Shown: positions 6,079 to 11,664 of the stretch, one piece after another
Numbering within the stretch: position 1 is the first letter of the stretch
Layout of the letters: each line of letters starts with the position of its first letter
NCBI GenBank assembly: GCA_027297085.1
Contig: JAPUIL010000641.1
Location: 1 to 11,664 of the forward strand
DNA from: Verrucomicrobiota bacterium
Lineage (GTDB): Bacteria > Verrucomicrobiota > Verrucomicrobiia > Opitutales > UBA2995
Direction: 5' to 3'
DNA: 11,664 bases
Notes under the pieces: generated by a model
Seen by the model: only the letters and a program-made list of their open reading frames with translations
Databases searched by the model: none
Told to the model about the DNA's origin: nothing
Position numbers and translations under genes: made by a program

Positions 6079-6792
6079 TTAAGGGATTTCAAATTCGCCA
6101 TCAAACATCTCTTCCGAGCCATCGGTGTAACGATTGATGGTGGTGGATGATCCTGAATTTGGACTCTCGAAAACATAGATTATAAAAATTTCTTTGATTT
6201 GCGCTTCATTAGTTGCAGCGGCTTGCTGTTCCGGACTTCTTTCAGTGGTATCGCCGGAGGTGGAGTTTCTGGTGGTGTAGTGTCTGTAGGTAATTAGGAA
6301 GTCCGCTATATTCGGATTTTCAGGATGGACAGTATATTCAAATTCGCCATTTACTCCGATGAAGTTTTCGGGATCGGTATGCATTTCCACTTCAAAGGCT
6401 ACCTTGTTTTCCTCAGGAGGATCGACTACGATCTCCTCCTCGAAACCTGGAATAAAAATCCCGAACTCCTCCAGCATATCGAAGGGAAAGAGAATTGGAG
6501 CAAAGGCTGTTTCGATCTCAAATGAGCGAAATCTGTAGAATGAATTAGAGACAAGCGGCTGAGTAATGTTTAAAATCTCACCGGTACCTGCTTGCGGTTC
6601 ACCGATGGCGGACCAGCTCTCCAAATCAGTGGATACTTGCAGCTCGAACATTTGACCGGTTTGCGTTTGTGTGCTTAGGCGGATGCCATTCTCGGCTGGC
6701 AATCGCTCGATACCCGTGGATTGGTTTGCCTGAATCAGACCCGGTAGCGTTAAGGTTCCGATTAGAATGGTATAGGTAACAAAGCGATTCAT
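6079..6792 (-). CDS. Secreted protein of unknown function with a Verrucomicrobia-type 'STDLxxW' module
   Basis: The protein has 237 residues with a signal peptide (about 1-22, ending IQA). Residues about 30-90 show the pattern 'F.LQVSTDLESWSAIG ... SNSFYRFRS', a small beta-sandwich-like module often seen in secreted Verrucomicrobiota and Planctomycetota proteins. The C-terminal 140 residues are acidic (for example 'GFEEEIVVDPPEENK') and end with beta-like 'IKEIFIIYVFES' and 'DGSEEMFDGEFEIP'; I do not recognise a family there. The ATG at 6792 has AGGA a few bases upstream. It lies 57 bases after the radical SAM gene and ten before the esterase, all on the minus strand, so co-transcription is likely. 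Confidence 0.75.
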   Translation of the reverse strand: MNRFVTYTILIGTLTLPGLIQANQSTGIERLPAENGIRLSTQTQTGQMFELQVSTDLESWSAIGEPQAGTGEILNITQPLVSNSFYRFRSFEIETAFAPILFPFDMLEEFGIFIPGFEEEIVVDPPEENKVAFEVEMHTDPENFIGVNGEFEYTVHPENPNIADFLITYRHYTTRNSTSGDTTERSPEQQAAATNEAQIKEIFIIYVFESPNSGSSTTINRYTDGSEEMFDGEFEIP

Positions 6793-6849
6793 GTCTGTCC
6801 TATTGGACCGTGACCTCGTGACCGCCGTTAAATGGAGGCGAAGAAGTTG

Positions 6850-8346
6850 TTATACCGCTTTTAGCTCAGCAACTGTATTCATGTCGTTCGGGTGCGTAAT
6901 GAGGTCGGAGTATTTTTCCAAACGTGCCGGACTGGATTCATGACTGTTTAAAAAGCGTTTTGGATCGCTGAGCGCCTTCCCCATCCGCATACCCTTGCGC
7001 ATGGCTTTGACAGTTACTTTTCGGGTTGCCAGCGCGGCCAGAATTTCGAGATGGGTTCTTAGCCTTCCCCGGATCTTCATGCGGACATCCATGGCGTGTG
7101 ACCAGAGGCCGCAATACTCTTTGTAAAACTCATTTAAAGGAAGGCGGGTAGGGAAAACGGTGTGGGCAATATCGTAAAGTTCCCAATCCTCGGTAAAAAC
7201 GTCGTCTTTTACCTCGTCCCACAGATCCGTTCCGGGAAGGGGGGTAATAATTGAGAAACCGGAAGAATAGGCTCCGGTCTTGTCGATCCAGCGCTTGACT
7301 TTATCGAAGTCCTTTCGCTCCCAGCTTGGGTCCACAATAAAGTTCGGACTGTAGCCGGCACCTGATTCCTGTACTATTTCAATGGCCCGGTTGTTGTTTG
7401 CCGCAGTATTGTTCTTGTTTACCGATTCAAGGCCTTCGTCATCGACCTTTTCCAGCCCAAGGAAGATGGTAATTTTCCCGCACTCTTGCCAGAGTTCGAT
7501 CAGTTCCGGGAAGCGGACAATAATGTCCGAACGGGTTTGAATATTGTAGTGCCGTTTAATGCCGGTGGCTGCGATGGCCTTGCCCAGTTCGATCGCCCGG
7601 CGATGGTTCATCCAGAAAATGTCATCGGTAAAGAATACGTTCGGGGAATTGATTTTCGATAATTCTTCCACCACGCGTTCCGGAGATTTTTCGCGAAACG
7701 TGGATTCGTGGAATTTCCAGACCGAGCAGAAGTTGCACTTGAAGGGACAACCGCGCGCCGTTTCGACCAGGGATATGGGTCGATGAAAGTTCAAATAGTA
7801 TTCGTCCTTGTAGCCGGCGATGAGGTGTCTTGCGGGTGAGGGATGTTCGTCTAATGGGCGGCGTGCAGGAGCATGACCGGTATCGATCGGTCCCGACGGG
7901 GTATTCAGAACCAGGCCGGGTACATTTCTCAAGTCTCCATCTTCTGAATACGTGCGTACCAGATCCGGAACAATTTCCTCGCCATCGCCTACTGTGCACA
8001 CGTCCACGCCTTCACGGATAAACCAATGGGGGTCGCGGGAGACGTCGTGTCCACCCAGCATTATTAGTGCCTCGGGAAACTCGCGTTTCATGAGTTGCGC
8101 CATGCGCGCGACGCGGTATCGCTGCGTGGTAAAGATACAGGTAATGCCTATGATATCAGGTTTGAAAGATTTCATCTTCGAGAGGGCTTCCTCGAACTTC
8201 TCAATGCGCATATCGATGATCTGGCATTCGTGACCTTCCGGTTCCAGCGCTCCCGCCACGCATTCGAGACCAAGTGGCTCCACAAAGGTTATCATTTCGA
8301 GACCGACGATACCGCCGATAGAAGTATTAATCAGGGAAACCTTCAT
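6850..8346 (-). CDS. B12-binding-domain radical SAM protein, HpnR-like
   Basis: The protein has 498 residues. The N-terminal Rossmann-like domain (about 1-130) contains 'EPLGLECVAGALEPEGHE' and 'LGGHDVS', as in cobalamin-binding class B radical SAM methylases; no DxHxxG lower-ligand motif is visible. The radical SAM cluster ligands are C200, C204 and C207 in 'ARGCPFKCNFCSVWKFH'. Downstream blocks 'FFTDDIFWMNHRRA', 'YNIQTRSDI', 'IFLGLEKVDDEGLE', 'FIVDPSWERKDF', 'TPLPGTDLW' and 'IAHTVFPTRLPLNEFYKE' closely follow hopanoid C-3 methylase HpnR as I recall it. It may therefore methylate a hopanoid or another lipid at an unactivated carbon, but no hopanoid genes are present here. ATG 8346 starts the family's 'MKVSLINTS'; the 22 codons further upstream (to 8412) do not fit. 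It is the first gene of the minus-strand operon and is divergent from tatT. Confidence 0.86.
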   Translation of the reverse strand: MKVSLINTSIGGIVGLEMITFVEPLGLECVAGALEPEGHECQIIDMRIEKFEEALSKMKSFKPDIIGITCIFTTQRYRVARMAQLMKREFPEALIMLGGHDVSRDPHWFIREGVDVCTVGDGEEIVPDLVRTYSEDGDLRNVPGLVLNTPSGPIDTGHAPARRPLDEHPSPARHLIAGYKDEYYLNFHRPISLVETARGCPFKCNFCSVWKFHESTFREKSPERVVEELSKINSPNVFFTDDIFWMNHRRAIELGKAIAATGIKRHYNIQTRSDIIVRFPELIELWQECGKITIFLGLEKVDDEGLESVNKNNTAANNNRAIEIVQESGAGYSPNFIVDPSWERKDFDKVKRWIDKTGAYSSGFSIITPLPGTDLWDEVKDDVFTEDWELYDIAHTVFPTRLPLNEFYKEYCGLWSHAMDVRMKIRGRLRTHLEILAALATRKVTVKAMRKGMRMGKALSDPKRFLNSHESSPARLEKYSDLITHPNDMNTVAELKAV

Positions 8347-8552
8347 AAGAGTATAGGTATTTAATATAAACGCGGAGAAAAAGTAGGCGTTGAATGATGG
8401 ATGCCCTACCATCCACAGCTCGTGGAGTAAACAATATTTAAAATGCGGGATTTCCTTGATGTTTGCGAGTTTAGCTTATCCGCTCAGGAAGGTTTTGCCG
8501 CTATTGCTATTTTCCCGGATATTTTTTAAAAAGACCATCGCATTTGAATCCT
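8347..8552. promoter_or_regulatory. Divergent intergenic region between the radical SAM operon and tatT
   Basis: Both flanking genes point outward, so the 206 bases must hold two promoters unless tatT is read from elsewhere. On the minus strand, TATATT and TATACT occur within 30 bases of ATG 8346 as possible -10 elements. On the plus strand only A/T-rich stretches near 8520-8530 stand out. No clear -35/-10 pair or operator can be named. Confidence 0.35.
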
Positions 8553-9488
8553 ATGAGCCATGATCGAAATAAAACCCTGATTTGGATTGGTTGCCTGTTT
8601 GTTATCTGTAGCGGATGTTCTGTGCGCAAGATGGCAGTCAACCAGTTTGGCAATGCCCTGGCTCAGACCGGAACCACTTTTACGTCGGATGACGATCCCG
8701 AACTCATAGCACAGGCGCTGCCATTTGCTCTTAAGCTAATGGAATCAGTGCTGGCTGAAACGCCTGAACACGAAGGCTTGTTGCTGGCCACAACTAAAGG
8801 TTATACCCAGTACAGTTATGCATTCGTCTATCTCGATGCCGTCAAGATTCGTCAGGACGATTATTTCAAGGCCCGTAAAATGGAGCTGCGGAGTAAAAAG
8901 TTGTTTTTGCGAGCGAGAGACTTTGGGGTGCGCGGACTTGAAGTCAGGTCCCCGGGATTTCGTGATGCTTTTTCCTCCAATCCCCGGGCGGCCGTTCAGA
9001 CTATCGGTTTAAAAAGCATCGGGTTTCTTTATTGGACGGCGGCCTCGTGGGCCGGAGCGATTACTGCCGATAAGACGGATGCTTACCTGATGGCCGATCT
9101 GCCAAAAATAGACGCCTTGGTGGACCGCATGGTGGAATTGGATGAAGGCTATGATAACGGAGCCATCCACAGCCTGTTAATCAGCTACGAAATGGTGCGG
9201 CTGGCCAAGGAAGGCGAACCGGAGGACAGGGCATACAACCACTTCCAGAAAGCGGTTGATTTATCCGATGGTCTCGATGCGGGCGCCTATGTTTCCTACG
9301 CTACTTCAGTTTGTGTCCCAACTGAAAGAAGGGAAGAGTTTATCCAATCCTTGAATACAGCTTTACGTATTGATCCATACATCAAGCCTGAACTCACTTT
9401 ATCAAACCTCCTGATGCAGGAGTACGCTCAATGGCTGCTGGATCATGTAGATGATTATTTTTTACCACCCCTCGACCCGATTAACTAA
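8553..9488 (+). CDS. tatT: TatT-like TRAP transporter accessory lipoprotein
   Basis: The protein has 311 residues. A short basic N-terminus and hydrophobic stretch end at C22 ('FVICSGC'), a likely lipidation site with an unusual Cys at -3. The rest is helical: 'LIAQALPFALKLMESVLAET', 'EGLLLATTKGYTQYSYAFVY', 'AIHSLLISYEMVRLAKEGEP' and 'AYNHFQKAVDLSDGLDAG' fit the TPR-like repeats of TRAP T-component proteins. The characterised example, Treponema pallidum Tp0956, forms a ring that binds the substrate protein Tp0957; by analogy this protein should dock the DctP-type protein encoded one base downstream. ATG 8553 is preferred over an in-frame TTG at 8544. No clear Shine-Dalgarno is present. No permease genes lie nearby. 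Confidence 0.86.
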   Translation: MSHDRNKTLIWIGCLFVICSGCSVRKMAVNQFGNALAQTGTTFTSDDDPELIAQALPFALKLMESVLAETPEHEGLLLATTKGYTQYSYAFVYLDAVKIRQDDYFKARKMELRSKKLFLRARDFGVRGLEVRSPGFRDAFSSNPRAAVQTIGLKSIGFLYWTAASWAGAITADKTDAYLMADLPKIDALVDRMVELDEGYDNGAIHSLLISYEMVRLAKEGEPEDRAYNHFQKAVDLSDGLDAGAYVSYATSVCVPTERREEFIQSLNTALRIDPYIKPELTLSNLLMQEYAQWLLDHVDDYFLPPLDPIN

Positions 9489-9489
9489 A

Positions 9490-10509
9490 ATGAAAAACAA
9501 CGTATCCAGGAATTTATTACGCTGCTTCCCGGGAATTTTAATGCTCTGCGTTGGTTGCCTGCTGAATGCCGCTTCGATCAAGGTGGCAACGATTGCGCCC
9601 CGGGGAACGTCCTTTCATAATCATCTGGAGGAGCTGAATGCCCAATGGTCGCATGCTCCCGGAGAACCGGTGCGTATGAATATCTACGCGGGTACTCAGG
9701 GAGGGGAAGTGGCCATTGTCAAACGGATGCGCATCAATCAGCTTCAAGGCGCCATGCTTTCGGCGATCGGCTTGAGCCAGATTGATGAATCCGTTACAGC
9801 GCTGCAACTCATGCCGATGCAATTCCGCAGTTGGGAGGAGGTCGACTATGTAAGGTCCGGTTTAGAAGAGAAAATGGAGAATCTGTTCCTCCAAAAGGGT
9901 TACATTGTCCTGTTCTGGGGCGACGCCGGATGGGCGCGCTTTTTCTCAAAAAAACCCATCATTGAAATTACCGATCTCAAGTCGATGCGGATAGGGGATT
10001 CTCCGGGATCTCCAAAAGCCACCGAGCTGCTTAAGAACTATTACACCCCGGTTATTATGGACCCCAGCAAAACACTGCTGGCGCTTAAAAACGGCATGAT
10101 CGAAGCGGTTCCGCTTCCTCCTTTCCTGGCCAATGCCACTCAGCTGTCTACCGAGACCAAATATATGTTGGACATGAAGTGGGTGCCGGTTATCGGGGCC
10201 ATGGTTTTAACCAAACGCGCTTGGGATCGTTTACCCGCTGAAACTCAAGTGTACCTAAAAGAAACATCCCGGGCAATGGGTAAAAAAGTCAGGCAGACCA
10301 GTCGGCAGGAAGACGAAGATTCCATCAAAGCCATGGTTGAAAAACAGGGACTAATCGTTAATAGATTACCAGAATCTTCTTATGCAGGCTGGATGAAGGA
10401 AGTGGACAAAAACCAGCCGAAAATAAGGGGAAATGTCGTGCCGGCAGATATTTACGATTTGGTAATGGAAAAGCTAAAGGAATTCAGGGCCAAGGCCCCG
10501 GCCCCATAG
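9490..10509 (+). CDS. dctP: TRAP transporter substrate-binding protein, DctP family
   Basis: The protein has 339 residues with an N-terminal signal sequence (about 1-28, 'ILMLCVGCLLNAAS'; either signal peptidase I cleavage or lipidation at C23). The family fold is visible from 'KVATIAPRGTSFHNHLEEL' through 'IYAGTQGGEVAIVKRMRINQ', 'ALQLMPMQFRSWEEVDYV' and 'TDLKSMRIGDSPGS', to the helical C-terminus. R167 in 'SMRIGDSPG' sits where DctP proteins have the carboxylate-binding arginine, so an organic acid ligand is plausible. The start ATG is one base after the tatT stop, indicating translational coupling; the frame opens earlier (9451), inside tatT. No dctQ/dctM membrane genes follow, so the transporter is incomplete in this window. 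Confidence 0.88.
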   Translation: MKNNVSRNLLRCFPGILMLCVGCLLNAASIKVATIAPRGTSFHNHLEELNAQWSHAPGEPVRMNIYAGTQGGEVAIVKRMRINQLQGAMLSAIGLSQIDESVTALQLMPMQFRSWEEVDYVRSGLEEKMENLFLQKGYIVLFWGDAGWARFFSKKPIIEITDLKSMRIGDSPGSPKATELLKNYYTPVIMDPSKTLLALKNGMIEAVPLPPFLANATQLSTETKYMLDMKWVPVIGAMVLTKRAWDRLPAETQVYLKETSRAMGKKVRQTSRQEDEDSIKAMVEKQGLIVNRLPESSYAGWMKEVDKNQPKIRGNVVPADIYDLVMEKLKEFRAKAPAP

Positions 10510-10911
10510 AAGGCAGCTTCTTAATCTTGAGTTCTCATTAATTTCTGCCGATGACAGCCAAAGCCGTGACAATTACACATGCTAAATATTTTTTATACTA
10601 TACTTAAGCGTGTCACAGATTTCCGGTTTGTCTAATTGCCCTAAAACTGTCGATTCCGGCCTCTTACATAAGCCACCTTGGTGGCGATTCTCCAGGCGCT
10701 CTCGGTTCGGGAGCACGTGTCCTGCGAAGCCTCGGCGAAGTGGGAAGCTCCCTCCTACATTTTGTCGAAGGCGTTTTAAAATGATTCTCAATTTTCAATC
10801 CGGAATTTTGTGAGTGTTTTGAGAATATTATACCCGAGTGTTAGAGATTAGCTATCCACAACAAAGAAAATACTTCATTGGTGAAGAGCCTTGAATTGGT
10901 TAAGTCGAACA
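10510..10911. other. 402-bp gene-free region with palindromic, REP-like sequence
   Basis: The region separates the dctP gene from a convergent minus-strand gene. It contains a perfect 14-base dyad, GCCACC-TT-GGTGGC, at 10672-10685. After it comes a GC-rich stretch (10690-10760) with small dyads such as GGGA-agc-TCCC and the phrase CGAAGCCTCGGCGAAG. On the minus strand this stretch opens with TGTAGGAGGGAGC, similar in style to 5030-5099. Small open frames across it on both strands look like chance translation of the palindromes. No clear terminator was seen. Confidence 0.5.
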
Positions 10912-11274
10912 TTAGCGTCTGAAACCGTATTCGAGAGTGAAGTATTCGATGTCCAAGTCTGCCAGGGGTTCTTTGAGCTTTGCGAGTTCGTCGGCAGGTC
11001 CGTGGATTTCCAGCTTGGTTAATTCGGAGATTCCGAGAGCTTCTTGGAGGAGTGCCCCAACATTGTCGAAGTGAGCCAGGACGCCTTCGGCATCTGCGTA
11101 TCCTTCGCGGCAGTGCGCTTCATTACCATTGAAGCTAAATCCGTAGTAGAGGACTTTTTCTTCGTTTTGAGTGAGCGAGATAAATTGTTCACACATTCCT
11201 TTAAATGTGGGAAGATTTTCGTCGGTGAGCTTGAAGTAGGGGACGATAGTGCAGCATGTATCTGAAGTGGCCAT
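10912..11274 (-). CDS. Small cytoplasmic protein, probable dimeric ferredoxin-like (ABM-type) fold
   Basis: The protein has 120 residues and no signal peptide. It opens 'MATSDTCCTIVPYFKLTDEN' and continues with a helix ('FKGMCEQFISLTQ'), a strand block ('KVLYYGFSFNGNEAHCREGY'), then 'DAEGVLAHFDNVGALLQEAL' and a C-terminal 'DIEYFTLEYGFRR'. The order strand-helix-strand with 'REGYADAEGVLAHFDN' resembles antibiotic biosynthesis monooxygenase-like proteins (dimeric alpha/beta barrels), and I recall conserved hypothetical proteins of very similar sequence. No enzymatic residues can be assigned. The start ATG 11274 has no clear Shine-Dalgarno. It is on the same strand as the hydrolase upstream, 34 bases after that gene's stop, so joint transcription is possible. 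Confidence 0.75.
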   Translation of the reverse strand: MATSDTCCTIVPYFKLTDENLPTFKGMCEQFISLTQNEEKVLYYGFSFNGNEAHCREGYADAEGVLAHFDNVGALLQEALGISELTKLEIHGPADELAKLKEPLADLDIEYFTLEYGFRR

Positions 11275-11308
11275 ATTGTAATGTGATTCGGGTTTATTCT
11301 TTAAATGA

Positions 11309-11664
11309 TTACTTGGAAAAATGTTTTAGACTGTCGGTGATAAAGTCGTAGATTCGGGTATCGGTGTTCTGGATACTCCAATTAATACCGTGTCCGGTGC
11401 CTGGAACTACGACCAAATCGTGTTCGATCTTCAGGCTTTTGAGATGGGCACACCATTGGAGGTTTCCGATGTAGTTATCGTCCTGGTTGCCGATGACGAC
11501 CATCAGCCTTACTTTGGGGGCATCCTTGCGTGCTGCATAAACTGAGGCATTATTGAAAACGTTATTTTTGCCATCCGGAATGATGATGAATTCACTTTCT
11601 ACCCCATTGTTTTCGTTGATGCGTTTTTCGTGTTGGTGACCTCCGGCGAGGGAAACAGCAGTGC
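11309..11664 (-). CDS. Alpha/beta-hydrolase (esterase-like), C-terminal part only
   Basis: The minus-strand frame is open from the window edge to TAA at 11309-11311 and encodes 117 residues. It begins 'TAVSLAGGHQHEKRINENNG'; 'SLAGG' fits the strand just after a nucleophile elbow, which lies outside the window. The probable catalytic acid is in 'VVIGNQDDNYIGN' and the base is the His in 'VVPGTGHGINW'. The end is 'DSLKHFSK'. The spacing of acid and His fits esterase-D or prolyl-oligopeptidase-type hydrolases, but family and substrate cannot be fixed from the C-terminus alone. An internal ATG at 11503 is not the start, because the homologous sequence continues upstream. Confidence 0.75.
   Translation of the reverse strand, partial: TAVSLAGGHQHEKRINENNGVESEFIIIPDGKNNVFNNASVYAARKDAPKVRLMVVIGNQDDNYIGNLQWCAHLKSLKIEHDLVVVPGTGHGINWSIQNTDTRIYDFITDSLKHFSK

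Noticed and set aside
6069..6176. Longer N-terminus for the esterase
   Set aside because: It would overlap the upstream gene by almost 100 bases and bury the clear signal peptide that starts at ATG 6068.
7559..8364. Plus-strand open frames opposite the radical SAM gene
   Set aside because: They are antisense to a gene with clear family motifs and show no recognisable protein features.
8347..8412. Longer N-terminus for the radical SAM protein
   Set aside because: The 22 extra residues are hydrophobic, unlike the family, whose members begin with the MKV-type first strand at 8346.
10777..10800. Fur-box-like sequence (TGATTCTCA)
   Set aside because: Only a short TGA-N3-TCA dyad in A/T-rich DNA, with no gene start next to it.
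10582..10813. Small proteins encoded in the region after dctP, on either strand
   Set aside because: Both strands are open across the same palindromic stretch, with no ribosome binding site and no family-like sequence; they look like chance frames.

Overview
The window looks like a chromosomal stretch of a marine-type Verrucomicrobiota bacterium, probably class Opitutae. This is inference from gene content: tandem DUF3016 proteins, a secreted protein with the 'STDLxxW...FYRF' module common in that phylum, a TatT/DctP TRAP pair, weak or absent Shine-Dalgarno sequences, moderate GC, and many short intergenic repeats. No tRNA, rRNA, CRISPR array, transposase or phage gene was seen.

Layout. 1-577 (-): 5' part of a beta-lactamase-family serine hydrolase lipoprotein, cut by the left edge. 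806-1696 (-): EamA/DMT transporter whose upstream DNA is a heptad repeat. 1975-3033 (+): two adjacent DUF3016 secreted proteins, about 62% identical, from a tandem duplication. 3249-3767 (+): a toxin-antitoxin pair with an intact antitoxin and a frameshifted RelE/ParE toxin. 3768-3985: repeats, including a 26-bp perfect inverted repeat. 3986-4699 (-): periplasmic protein with two TonB C-terminal domains. 4700-5099: repeats and a relic of a duplicated esterase 3' end. 8346-5100 (-): probable three-gene operon in the order HpnR-like B12/radical SAM protein, secreted protein of unknown function, secreted alpha/beta-hydrolase. 8553-10509 (+), divergent from that operon: TatT lipoprotein and DctP-type TRAP binding protein, one base apart, with no permease genes following. 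10510-10911: gene-free, REP-like. 10912-11274 (-): small ferredoxin-like-fold protein. 11309-11664 (-): C-terminal part of an alpha/beta-hydrolase, cut by the right edge.

How the genes work together. Two units look functional: the minus-strand radical SAM/secreted protein/esterase operon, which might modify a lipid or secreted substrate, and the extracytoplasmic TatT-DctP solute-capture pair. The rest are single genes separated by decaying repeats and gene relics. I found no clear new defence or mobile system. The most unusual things are the orphan TRAP pair, the HpnR-like operon, period-7 purine repeats that supply start and stop codons, the broken toxin, and the copied esterase tail.
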